From Symsagittifera roscoffensis (Eukaryota; Xenacoelomorpha; Acoela; Convolutidae), in contig NC_087063.1 in NCBI RefSeq assembly GCF_963678635.1, forward strand, positions 17,401,314-17,465,313: 64,000 bases of DNA, read 5' to 3'. Of this stretch, positions 45,775 through 55,742 are shown one piece after another. Positions within the stretch are counted from its first letter, which is position 1. Each line of letters opens with the position of its first letter. Position numbers and translations under genes: made by a program. The notes beneath the pieces were generated by a model that had not been told where the DNA came from, did no database searches, and saw only the letters and a list, made by a program, of their open reading frames with translations.

Positions 45775-45927
45775 ATTTTAAACAAAAAGAATGATTGAGT
45801 AGCAAGCAGAAGTCTATAATAAATTTTACAGGATATATTCAATAACAGACCGTACTGTGTGTTCAATAAACCGTAGATTAAAAGTTAAATCTCTCTCTGT
45901 ATATTTTTATGTTTAAAATAAAAAACT

Positions 45928-46199
45928 ATGCTGGTTTCAGTGTTTACTTAGAAGAGAAATTTATCAAAAATGGAGTACGTGACTGAACAGAATCGTTCAA
46001 GAGCAGAATGAATTAACCGATGCTATAATCAACAGACCGTAAATATAATGGTTTGACAGGCTGGTTTCTATGCTGGTTTCAGTGTTTATTTAGAAGAGAA
46101 ATTTATCAAAAATGGAGTACGTGACTGAACAGAATCGTTCAAGAACAGAATGAATTAACCGATGCTATAATCAACAGACCGTAGATATAATGGTTTGAC
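45928..46199. repeat. 142-bp tandem duplication
   Basis: ATGCTGGTTTCAGTGTTTA starts at 45,928 and again at 46,070. The two copies share nearly everything to GACCGTA(A/G)ATATAATGG and differ by a few substitutions. It lies just upstream of exon 1 of the Shisa-like gene and could include promoter or 5' UTR sequence. Confidence 0.85.
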
Positions 46200-47200
46200 G
46201 GGCAACTAAATCTAAATCAGTAAAAAACTTCGAACCGCATTACGAGGCCAAGCTGTGCACTGTATAGGTGCATAATTTTGTGTCTGTATGTTCCTGGATT
46301 CCATAGACAAACTTTTCAACATGCTCCAAAAAGTCAGTGGATTCCAATTACAAAACTTCCGTAGATTCCGCGTACAAATACCTGTAATTTAAACTTTGTT
46401 GGCACATTTGTTGTGCCACGGATTCCGAAACAAGCGAATATAGCTAGCTGTTCTGGATTCCACAAACTGTAAGGGGATTCCACAAAATGTAAGTAGAATC
46501 CGCAAATGTAAGTGGAATCCGCTGTAGTGGTTTTAGAATTTTGTTTATTTCTGAACTTGCATATGAACAATTAAAAGCTAGAGCTGGAGTTCCTATCTAA
46601 GGCAATGCGGAATTTAAAGGCAAGGACTTGACCTTTGTCAGCGGAATCCACGAAAAAGTCTCAAAACAGTTGTTAGCTAAATCGGTGGATGTCACCATTT
46701 AGTATTTTGGAAAAAAAACACCGAATAAGTTCAATATTTGGAGTCATTGGCTTGAGAGTGTATGGGCAGCATATTGCCGAATTACGTCTGTATTTAGGAT
46801 TGCATCAGTATTTGCAAATTTCAGATCGAAGTAGGTCAGTATTTAGGATCGAAGTTGAGTAGGTCAGTATTTGGGATCGAAGTTGAGATCGAAATTGACA
46901 GTATTTGAGATCGAAGTTAGGTTGACAGGAATTGAGACCAAACATTTGGTGTTTCAACTGGTATTTGATCAAGGTAGTAATTGAGATTGATTTTTTCTGG
47001 TAACCAGTAATTAAAAGATAAATTTTTTAAAGCACTATACTTCACATATACAAAATGCGGATTCCATTTACAATTTGCGGATTCTACTTACCGTTTGCGG
47101 ATTCAGCTTGCAGTTGCGGAATCCGCAACAGCTCAATTCAACTATGCAAATATCTTAATATTTGTTTGTCGGTTCCACAAAATGTTCTGGATTCCGCAAT

Positions 47201-47899
47201 TACGGTTGCGGATTCCGTAAAATTGCCTATTTTGGAGCGATTTTGAGCTGTACAATGTTTTAAGTCTTTGTTTGCGGAATCCGAAACAGCGAAGAAGATC
47301 AAAGAAAAAGAGCAAAGTTGCCGATTCTGCGACAAATCTGGTTTCGGCTTGTTGCGGAATCCGCTGACAATGCACAAAATGTACAGTTTGGCCTCGTAAT
47401 GCGTGTCGCAAGACCGATTGAGCAAGTCACTTTGGTTGCAACGACATTTCCTTTAAAATAATTTGCGCGAACCTCATTGTCTTTATAGATAATTTTTGTG
47501 GTTACACAAAAACTGTTGGCCAATACTTGGGATGATAAAAATATTTCTATCATAGAATTTCAAACCAAAAAATGGCTTATCGAACTGTTTCATACTACCT
47601 CATGGACCAAAAAAAAGTATAAAAATAGCATGGTAATCTTTTTTATTGAATTTTATAATACGCAGTTTTGCTACCTTTTGGAGTAAAATAACAAGTTTTT
47701 TTGCCATTATTTTGAACACAATTTTTGTACTATGAAATTGTATAATAATGCTTTTCCAGACTATGAAATCGTATGACCAGCATTTTTTCCGTAAAAAAAC
47801 ACCTCAATTTTTTAAACATTTTTGTTTCCCATCCTAAGCACTGTAACAAAAAAACCCAGGGTGTAAGTGGCAGTAACCACACATAACAGGTTATTAATT
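47201..47899. other. Unassigned sequence
   Basis: Contains further GCGGAATCC phrases up to about 47,370 and then AT-rich DNA. Overlapping minus-strand frames (47,142-47,553) arise from the repeat and have no recognised domain. Confidence 0.4.
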
Positions 47900-48200
47900 G
47901 TGTCATATGATCTGTGTCATAATTGTCGTGTTATTAATTATGTTTTTAGCTAGTTCAAATTGACCTTTATTCTTAACTAGACACCTGCCTAGTTTTTGTC
48001 TACTCAAAGTCTAGTGGACTTTGGGGTTCTCTTATTGTTACATAGATAACAAAAAAATCTAGTATTTTCATTTTCGTTCCTTTTCACTTATATTTAGTCA
48101 ATTTTGCCAGATTAGAGATGTTTTCACAGTCTTTATTATGGCACAGTCAACAGATTCGAACTTGAGTGGAATTCCTGCCTTTTGATCCTATTACACTCTA
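47900..48200. repeat. Dispersed repeat R, copy 1
   Basis: Includes GTGTTATTAATTATGTTTTT, CACCTGCCTAG and TAGTCAATTTTGCCAGATTA. Three further relatives lie at 48,655-48,925, 53,385-53,575 and 55,284-55,474, all in the same orientation and sharing the order T.ATTA, CCTGCCTAG, TTAGTCAATTTT. Confidence 0.65.
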
Positions 48201-48654
48201 GAACCCCCACCCACCTAAGCAACATCCAGTAATATTAGCCAGGCATAAACAAATAATGTTTTTTTTTCTTAAAGTGATGTTTATATTAGCATATGAAAAC
48301 GAAAAAAATTGAATTTGTTGACAAAAGCAACACTTAAGTATGATTTTTAAACTCAACCTGGACTACGTCATAGACTCGAATTTTTTTTTTGTAAACTGTA
48401 TATTCGAGGACAGAAGCAAATTTGCAACTAACAAAGGATTTAAAAAACTTACATCAAACTTCTAGTTTTTCTATGTATAAAATCATTTCATACAACTTTC
48501 ATATATAAAAAATTTGATAATTATTTTTTTTGTTCATAACAAAAAAATTTTGATGCCAAAGTGGCTCTTATGTAACCAAAACTGCCACCAGTTTGCTTTG
48601 TTTGAGTTTCAAACCAATTAAGGATAGTTTTGGTTGAAACAATTCTTGTCATAT

Positions 48655-48925
48655 GTTGTAAATTGTGTTTTTAGTTAGTTTAAAATGAATTTTTCTTAAA
48701 AAACTAGTTACCGGCCTAGTTTTTTTCTATTGGAAGTCCAGGGACTTTTGTGCTCTCTTTTTATTGAATAGATTCAAAAATATCGAGTGTTTTCACTTTT
48801 TTTTCTCTTTTAAATTAGTCAATTTTGCCAGATTAGTGGTGTTTTCTTTTTTTATGGCACAGTGAACAATTTCAAACTTGAGGTGAATTCCCGCCTTTTG
48901 CCCTTTTTGCACTGTAGAGCCGCAA
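48655..48925. repeat. Dispersed repeat R, copy 2
   Basis: Aligns with 47,920-48,200 with about 75-80% identity by eye (CCGGCCTAGTTTTT, GTCAATTTTGCCAGATTA, TTTATGGCACAGT). The shared block ends GAATTCC(T/C)GCCTTTTG. No ORF. Confidence 0.65.
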
Positions 48926-48980
48926 CCCAATTAATAAAAAGAGTGATCAAATTCAGTTAGCAATAATTGCTAAACAGAAC

Positions 48981-49214
48981 TTGGACGTCGATAGTTTGAA
49001 ATTACCTTCGGTGGTTGAAACAGAAATCCCAATTCTAGACAGATCTCATGATTCAAAAGTTGAACAGTCGAGAAAGGCAGGAAGGCCAGAATTCAAGACA
49101 TTATGCAAGTTTAAGAAGTCGCGGAAGAATAGAAACAATTGCGGAATAGAAACAAAAATTTGGAGGCATGAGAAGAATCGAAACAGAAAAAAAAACGTGA
49201 GACCGATACCTTAA
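48981..49214 (+). CDS. Short basic ORF, unrecognised
   Basis: A 77-codon frame. Residues 1-30 are acidic (MDVDSLKLPSVVETEIPILD) and the remainder is very rich in Lys, Arg and Asn (KFKKSRKNRNNCGIETKIWR). No known domain. It could be a remnant exon or a chance frame, and nothing nearby helps to decide. Confidence 0.2.
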   Translation: MDVDSLKLPSVVETEIPILDRSHDSKVEQSRKAGRPEFKTLCKFKKSRKNRNNCGIETKIWRHEKNRNRKKNVRPIP

Positions 49215-50520
49215 TTGGCTCTTGGAGTAAAACTAGAAGTATTTGTTCCCAAAATCACCCAGGCTAAAAACTTTGTCGGTCAACTGAACAAATTTTTCGC
49301 CTGCACAAACAATCGTCAAACAAAAACCGTATAATCGTCTAACAAAACTTTTGAAAAGATAAACTTTTAGGAGGACAAAAATAGACCGAGAACCCCGGGA
49401 GAAGTTCAGGGGAGCAATTTCGTATTTGGCGAGAACATGTGAAATAGGAGACCAGGATAAACAAGATTCGATAGTGACGTTTTCATTTTCATTAAGAAGA
49501 ATTGCGATCTCCTACGGAAAATTTTACCAAAATTTCAATCAAACGAATGCCTTAAATCAGGAAATCATCAATGAAAAAAGATATGTTAAACATATCAAAC
49601 TCATGATTATGTCAAGATAAATTAACACTGGAAAAATGTACAAAAAATAAACCCATTAAAAAAGAACCAAGCTTGATTATAGAAAAATCGAAGTCATGCA
49701 AGAAAGATGGTGACGTTTTTACCCAAATTCCATTTAATGTAGGAAATGAGGTAGCGTTTTTATTATCTCAGAGCTTTTCCTTCCAATTCGAAATTAAACT
49801 CATGTACGAAAAGTGCACTGCTTTTTCCATCTCCACGAGGGAAATGATATGTAGTTTACGTATTTAAGAGGGAAACTTTGAAAGATTATGCAAAACCGAG
49901 GCAAAAAGACCTTGTAGAGGAATACTCGACAAATCCGAACTGTCAAAACCCTCCCTTGGAACCACTTACGACAGTAAACATTTGTTTTCAAAATTCAACA
50001 CATACCAAGGAGCGATATAGGACTTATTAGGATTTCTTTCTGGAATCGATTTTCGAAAAATTTTACCAGCCTCACGTTACGTGAACAAACTTATTTTCAG
50101 TACAATCTGCAAAATCAAGCAAAGTCTATTTATAAATAAACGGTGTAAAAGGAAAAATTCTAAAAATTACGAAATGTACATTATTTAGACATTGGAGTTA
50201 AACAATGTAAATAGCTTTCTCAGGCTGAAGGTGTGAAAAATGTCACACACCCAACGGTCGTTCTTTGCTTATAATGTCAAATTTTTCATCAATTTAATTT
50301 GCAATTGCAATTCAAATCACTCGCGCACAGATTCTTGTACAAGCAGTTGTATTTTTTTGAATTTATAATAAAGTTGTTTTATATTCACTTCATTTTATCA
50401 GATGAGTGTTGTTTTTGTCTTTCCTGTCCCATTACAAATTTTTCCAGATGAGAATCTAAAAACTAAAAAAATAAACAATCATACATAAGACCAACACCTA
50501 AACATTAGAAGTAGATTTAA
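49215..50520. other. Unassigned sequence with short frames
   Basis: Frames at 49,426-49,620 and 49,673-49,867 (plus) show no domain. The stretch around 49,380-49,450 (AACCCCGGGAGAAGTTCAGG) is more G-rich than its surroundings, which may indicate a decayed exon. No repeat is recognised. Confidence 0.3.
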
Positions 50521-50523
50521 TTT

Positions 50524-50835
50524 TTGTTGACAATAATCAAAAATGATGAGCAAAAACTAAGTAGAACAAAAATTACAACTGCCTTCAATTTCATTTATCC
50601 ACCATTGCTCAACAAGTTGATCAATTTAATGACAACCGAGGACAAAACCTTTTCCGAGGATATAAGATGGGGGAAAAGCGCTGGCAAACGGAATAAGTAT
50701 GAATCCTACTTTAAGACCCTCCAACGGGACCTTCACATCGAGACGGACTATTATTCAGCGACAACAAACCCGAGGTTCACTGCACTTAGATCGATAATAT
50801 ACTCCACGAAACTCATCCTTGATACTTCTGGATGA
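50524..50835 (+). CDS. 103-codon ORF with protein-like composition, unrecognised
   Basis: From about codon 40 the G+C content rises and the peptide looks like a folded protein: acidic then basic TFSEDIRWGKSAGKRNKY followed by LQRDLHIETDYYSATTNPRF and LRSIIYSTKLIL before TGA. The first 35 codons are AT-rich and may be intron or chance extension. No splice acceptor is obvious. No family recognised, and it could be part of a decayed transposase or a host exon. Confidence 0.35.
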   Translation: MLTIIKNDEQKLSRTKITTAFNFIYPPLLNKLINLMTTEDKTFSEDIRWGKSAGKRNKYESYFKTLQRDLHIETDYYSATTNPRFTALRSIIYSTKLILDTSG

Positions 50836-51332
50836 AGGCGCTGGCTAAAAATATATGGTTGCCACATCTCTGCAGAGAAATCAACTGCCACGGGAAAACC
50901 TGTTCAATCTGTAAAAAAAAAACTGTGACAATCTGAAAGATTTACTGGGCGCAGCACACACTCTGCAAGGTAGAGTGTTAAATAAGTTCTCAGAACATTC
51001 CGTTTCAAAGCTCTCGACCATTTACTGCAATTTTAGCCTAATTCTTTAATTCATTAGTGAGGGAGTTTTCTGTACAGTGGGAGATCATAAATCCAATGGA
51101 GTGTTTGAATGACTTATTTACACAGTAAAGCAAAACTTGTAGCAATGTCTTGTAATAACCCAAAACTGATCTTAAAATCAGTAATTGATAATTTAATTTG
51201 AACAATTTGCTCAGCTTAACAGCCAATCCAGTGGATGCACAAGTTTTTTGAAACATTTTAATAGAACGCCTGACAGTTTTGGGAAAATTCTGGTCTCGAA
51301 CGCAATTAGTCTAGATAAAAAGAATATGCCGC

Positions 51333-51719
51333 ATGCTTGATTGCAGGACTGAGCGGAAAACGTTAAATTTGAACACCATTATGTCAATGAATCAAACCAG
51401 GGAAAGAAAGATACGAAAATACTCAACCAAAAAAGCTTCCAAGTTCAAACACAGAACCCCACTGGCGAAACTTTTCACAAAACAAGGTTACTGGTTTAGA
51501 AAAAAAAATATAGAGAGTAAGAGCAACCGTATTTTAGATCTCTTATGGGAAAATATTAAACAGTTAGGATCACACAATATTTCTCAAAAAATAGCTCATA
51601 TTTCTCAGAGCAAGAAAAAACGAAAAGCTTCAACAACATTCTTTGATAATAAAATGATACCTTTGCTATCTATTCTAGTTTTGCAGGAAAGAAGAAAAAG
51701 AAAAGACTCCTGCCACTGA
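51333..51719 (+). CDS. 128-codon Lys/Arg-rich ORF, unrecognised
   Basis: The frame is strongly basic (RERKIRKYSTKKASKFKHR, then SQSKKKRKAST) and has a hydrophobic run (MIPLLSILVL) near its end. Central residues include LFTKQGYWFRKKNIES. It may be a nucleic-acid-binding remnant of a mobile element, because a microsatellite and duplicated elements begin 60 bases downstream, but I recognise no domain. Confidence 0.25.
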   Translation: MLDCRTERKTLNLNTIMSMNQTRERKIRKYSTKKASKFKHRTPLAKLFTKQGYWFRKKNIESKSNRILDLLWENIKQLGSHNISQKIAHISQSKKKRKASTTFFDNKMIPLLSILVLQERRKRKDSCH

Positions 51720-51780
51720 AAAGACCGGAGTCGTGTCATGTGGGGCCTTTGACACCTTGCAAACATACGGAAATTTACTC

Positions 51781-52021
51781 ACACATACATACATACATAC
51801 ATTCATACATACATACAAACATACTTACATTTATACATGCATACATACATACATACATACATACATACATACATACATACATACATACATACATACATAC
51901 ATACATACATACATACATACATACATACATACATACATACAAACATACATACATACATACATACATACATACATACATACATACATACATACATACATAC
52001 ATACATACATACATACATACA

Positions 52022-52055
<34 letters not shown>

Positions 52056-52108
52056 CATACATACATACATACATACATACATACATACATACATACATAC
52101 ATACACAT
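51781..52108. repeat. (TACA)n microsatellite, about 330 bp
   Basis: Essentially uninterrupted ACATACAT tract with a few variants (CTTACATTTATACATGC near the left, AACATAC at about 51,940, TATATAC at about 52,050). It yields long His/Ile/Tyr or Tyr/Val/Cys/Met frames on both strands that are not genes. A short piece of the same tract (53,687-53,700) precedes the second copy of the adjoining repeat. Confidence 0.95.
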
Positions 52109-52365
52109 ACTTACATATTTTCCAGTGGTTATTTTGCTCGCGGATTTTAAAAAAGTCGCTCACATTGTTTTTGGTCAAGACATCCAATAAAATCTTGCTT
52201 GAGTTGAGAACGGTTAAGCATTTGTTTAAAATTGTAGATAGTATTTCAACTGCATCTTAGCGTCACATTACCTTTACAGGCCTTTTTGTTGGTTTTAATC
52301 GGTTTTCTTTATAAGACCGCTCAAAAACCGCTTAAAAACCGCTCAAATCTTGCTTGAAAAACCGT
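52105..52365. repeat. Repeat B, copy 1 (truncated)
   Basis: Runs from ACATACTTACATATTTTCCA to AAAACCGTTCATTTTAGGGC and is the left part of the block at 53,701-54,141. It includes the start of the ACCGCTCAAA motif array but breaks off at GTTCATTTT, where it joins block C. Its core is related in reverse orientation to 26,290-26,480. Confidence 0.75.
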
Positions 52366-52433
52366 TCATTTTAGGGCAATGACTACAGCGATAAGTTAGA
52401 TTCTCAATCTTTCTCTTCTGATTGTTTTTTAGA

Positions 52434-53010
52434 TGCCCCAAAGCACACGACCATAGACGACAACGCCACCATCAAATTAGGGAGAAAACCTTCCAAGCGT
52501 ACCAGAGAAACCCCATTTCGATGGAGAGCACCTCCGAAACGACACATGCGCCAATAACTCCCCCTATGCCAACGGTCGATTCCTCCAGACAACGAAGAAA
52601 CGTGGGGTTTCCAAAGTTCGTGGAGAAAGACGATTCGTAGAGGGGGTGTCACCAATATAAAAGAAAAGCCAGACAGATCTCTGATCGAACTGGTCTCATC
52701 CATCAAAACTAGAGAAAAATCTCAACAATGAGTATCTGTAATCAACTGCCATCAGCTGTTAGCCCCATTGGAATAAACCGTTACTCAATCAGTCTCAGAT
52801 AAAACGGAAGACACAACGACTCCCAATTCATCGGTGGATCCACAAATGAGAGCCGCGGGATCATTTTTAACCGAGTCGGATACGGGGCCATTTCATCGAT
52901 ATCTCTTCCATAATCGACATAGAAACAAGATCGGAGGTGGATACGTTCCACAACAAGTTCATCCTAGCTTTGAATCGATCCAGCTTTAAAACTCCAAAAC
53001 CTATTTGTAG
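52434..53010 (+). pseudogene. Exon-like segment, copy 1 (broken)
   Basis: Same segment as 54,320-54,910, but the deletion near 52,653 and a G-to-T type difference at the end of the first frame (stop after FPKFVEKDDS) interrupt it. See copy 2 for its description. Confidence 0.3.
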
Positions 53011-53384
53011 CACTAGTGCGACTGTCAATTATATTTCGTTTCAAAATTACGGAATTTTACCCCTCGGAAAACTTCAATGACTCATAATTTAGATTTAGCT
53101 TCTATAACATTATTCAAACTAATTCCCCAATTCTTATTTAATCTTTCATCACCGTTGTACATTAACATCTTGTAAATATTCCCTACAAATATCTACATTG
53201 AACTGTTTGTAGCCTGTATTCTTTCTACATGTAACCTCGACTCTGAATATATATGTACTTATATCTTGTGATTTACAATATGTTTATAAAAAGTTCTGTT
53301 GCCCGTGGGGTGAAGTGAGAAAGGATTATGAGTGTTATTTGGCTATCTTCGAAAGTATTCGATATAATTTTTTCCTGCAATGGG

Positions 53385-53575
53385 TAATGTTGTGAACTGT
53401 GTTATTAAATAGTTTTAACTTACCATCATTATCAATTAGATACCTGCCTAGTTCAAATTGGAATTACCGGCACTTTTATTGTTGACAAAAAAAGAAATAG
53501 TTTTAATTCAATTCTTTCTGTTTTTATTCGTTTAACTTTTAGTTAGTCAATTTTAGTATAAAAGGGGTGTTTGAA
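53385..53575. repeat. Dispersed repeat R, copy 3
   Basis: Part of block C copy 1: contains ATACCTGCCTAGTTCAAATT and AGTTAGTCAATTTTAGTATA. Its counterpart in block C copy 2 is at 55,284-55,474. Confidence 0.55.
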
Positions 53576-53700
53576 TACACTTTATTATCAAATAAGTTTA
53601 TCCCATGAAAGTTGTATGACACGCTTTTTCAATAGACTCCATATACGAAACTATATAACGAGCATTTTTCTTGTATGGACATCAACACATACATACATAC

Positions 53701-54141
53701 ACATACTTACATATTTTCCAGTGGTTATTTTGCTCGCGGATTTTAAAAAAAGTCGCTCACATTGTTTTTGGTCAAGACATCCAATAAAATCTTGCTTGAG
53801 TTGAGAACGGTTAAGCATTTGTTTAAAATTGTAGATAGTATTTCAACTGCATCTTAGCGTCACATTACCTTTCCAGGCCTTTTTGTTGGTTTTAATCGAT
53901 TTTCTTTATAAGACCGCTCAAAAACCGCTTAAAAACCGCTCAAATCTTGCTTGAAAAACCGTTCAAAAATCACCGCAAGAAATGAGCGGTTTTTGAGCGG
54001 TTTCTTAAGCAAGATTTGAGCGGTTTGAGTGGTTTTTCAAAAAAAAAACGCCCAAACCGCTCAAACCGCTCAAATCTTGCTGGAAAACCGCTCAAACCGC
54101 TCATACCTTGAGCGGTTTTTGAGCGGGATCTCGACCCGGGC
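53701..54141. mobile_element. Repeat B, copy 2 with ACCGCTCAAA foldback array
   Basis: After the common left part, 53,910-54,141 consists of alternating CCGCTCAAA / TTTGAGCGG phrases in at least four blocks, with AAATCTTGC or GCAAGATTT spacers. These can form nested hairpins. The right end GAGCGGGATCTCGACCCGGG is the same terminus as at 26,066-26,085 and 17,800-17,815 (inverted). No left terminal repeat is visible, because the left side runs into a (TACA) tract. Confidence 0.65.
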
Positions 54142-54258
54142 AGCCAAGAAATGAAAATCAAGGAAGGATAATTGTTTACCGAAAACTATCTCTCTTTCAA
54201 CACGGACATACCATCTGTGTTAGACTTAGACCATTGGTACATGTCGCTAACAATTTTT

Positions 54259-55574
54259 AGGGCAATGACTACAGCGATAAGTTAGATTCTCAATATTTCT
54301 CTTCTGATTGTTTTTTAGATGCCCCAAAGCACACGACCATAGACGACAACGCCACCATCAAATTAGGGAGAAAACCTTCCAAGCGTACCAGAGAAACCCC
54401 ATTTCGATGGAGAGCACCTCCGAAACGACACATGCGCCAATAACTCCCCCTATGCCAACGGTCGATTCCTCCAGACAACGAAGAAACGTGGGGTTTCCAA
54501 AGTTCTTTAGACAAAGACGATTCGTAGAGGGGGTGTCACCTACATTGATCACCAATTTAGAAGAAAAGCCAGAAAGATCTCTGATCGAACTGGTCTCATC
54601 CATCAAATCTAGTGAAAAATCTCAACAAGGAGTATGTAATCAACTGCCATCAGCTGTTAGCCCCATTGGAATAAACCGTTACTCAATCAGTCTCAGATAA
54701 AAACGGAAGACACAACGACTCCCAATTCGTCGGTGTATCCACAAATGAGAGCCACGGGATCATTTTTAGCCGAGTCGGATACGGGGCCATTTCATCGATA
54801 TCTCTTCCATAATGGACATAGAAACAAGATCGGAGGTGGATACGTTCCACAACAAGTTCATCTTAGCTTTGAATCGATCCAGCTTCAAAATTCCAAAACC
54901 TATTTATAGCACTAGTGCGACTGTCAAATATATTTCGTTTCAAAATTACGGAATTTTACCCCTCGGAAAACTTCAATGACTCATGATTTAGATTTAGCTT
55001 CTATAACATTATTCAAACTAATTCCCCAATTCTTATTTAATCTTTCATCACCGTTGTACATTAACATCTTGTAAATTTTCCCTACAAATATCTACATTGA
55101 ACTGTTTGTAGCCTGTATTCTTTCTACATGTAACCTCGACTCTGAATATATATGTACTTATATCTTGTGATTTACAATATGTTTATAAAAAGTTCTGTTG
55201 CCCGTGGGGTGAAGTGAGAAAGGATTATGAGTGTTATTTGGCTATCTTCGAAAGTATTCGATATAATTTTTTCCTGCAATGGGTAATGTTGTGAACTGTG
55301 TTATTAAATAGTTTTAACTTACCATCATTATCAATTAGATACCTGCCTAGTTCAAATTGGAATTACCGGCACTTTTATTGTTGACAAAAAAAGAAATAGT
55401 TTTAATTCAATTCTTTCTGTTTTTATTCGTTTAACTTTTAGTTAGTCAATTTTAGTATAAAAGGGGTGTTTGAATACACTTTATTATCAAATAAGTTTAT
55501 CCCATGAAAGTTGTATGACACGCTTTTTCAATAGACTCCATATACGAAACTATATAACGAGCATTTTTCTTGTA
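54259..55574. repeat. Block C, copy 2
   Basis: Second copy of 52,373-53,674, a few percent diverged. It is preceded by about 115 bases (54,142-54,258) absent from the first junction, which indicates that copy 1 lost the end of repeat B and this spacer by deletion. Confidence 0.9.
54320..54910 (+). pseudogene. Exon-like segment, copy 2, with protein-like frames
   Basis: GATTGTTTTTTAG at 54,307-54,319 is a good splice acceptor. After it, one frame gives DAPKHTTIDDNATIKLGRKP and continues basic to RHMRQ and a stop, and a second frame from 54,407 gives MESTSETTHAPITPPMPTVD and runs 98 codons to NRYSISLR. A third stretch in another frame (about 54,690-54,908) reads ATGSFLAESDTGPFHRYLFH and GGGYVPQQVHLSFESIQL. 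All three look like coding sequence by composition, so I infer a decayed exon or transposon ORF with two frameshifts. Family unrecognised. Confidence 0.35.
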
Positions 55575-55675
55575 TTCACAAAACTTTTTGGCTATTTTCG
55601 TTTAGAAGAAAGTAGGGAACATTTATGCTGCGAGTGGTTTGATTTATCAGATCAAGTCTATAAATTATTTCCCTC
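55575..55675. other. Unassigned sequence
   Basis: Short stretch between block C and the tRNA-like element, with no feature recognised. Confidence 0.3.
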
Positions 55676-55742
55676 GGGTGCTCGATCCATTGATCTCCGT
55701 GGTCCCAGAAATTGCGCGATCACCACTAAACTATCCTGGCTT
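55676..55742 (-). tRNA. tRNA-like relic
   Basis: The minus strand reads GGATAGTTTAGTGGTGATCG, a good A-box/D-arm, and 40 bases later ATGGATCGAGCACC, a weak T-arm (B box GGTTCGAnnCC expected). Acceptor ends do not pair and no anticodon arm can be fixed. It is best read as a tRNA-derived relic or SINE head, not a functional tRNA. Confidence 0.4.

Larger units (their letters stand above)
42165..47200. repeat. Nested imperfect palindrome with GGAATCCGC motifs
   Basis: Three pairs of inverted segments are nested about a centre near 45.4 kb. The outer pair is 42,170-42,390 against about 47,060-47,180, sharing GAGCTGTTGCG / CGCAACAGCTC and TTGAATTGAGC. The middle pair is 43,870-44,130 (AAATACTGAATCTC repeats) against about 46,740-46,960 (GAGATTCAGTATTT-like repeats). 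The inner pair is 44,400-44,690 against 46,230-46,640, sharing CTTGGCCTCGTAATG / CATTACGAGGCCAAG. Units of about 20 bases of the type GTAAGTGGAATCCGCAAACT recur in all outer and inner arms. The left side has about 1.4 kb (42,400-43,870) with no partner on the right. Exons 1 and 2 of the Shisa-like gene lie in the loop. Confidence 0.65.
52373..53674. repeat. Block C, copy 1 (1.3 kb)
   Basis: Begins AGGGCAATGACTACAGCGAT and ends CGAGCATTTTTCTTGTA. It is repeated at 54,259-55,574. It contains the exon-like segment at 52,434-52,830 and a copy of repeat R near its end. This copy carries a 13-base deletion (TACATTGATCACC missing near 52,653) and other changes relative to copy 2. Confidence 0.9.

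Noticed and set aside
51733-52260. Long His/Ile/Tyr-rich and Tyr/Val/Cys/Met-rich frames on both strands
   Set aside because: They are translations of the (TACA)n microsatellite in several frames; no coding signal exists.
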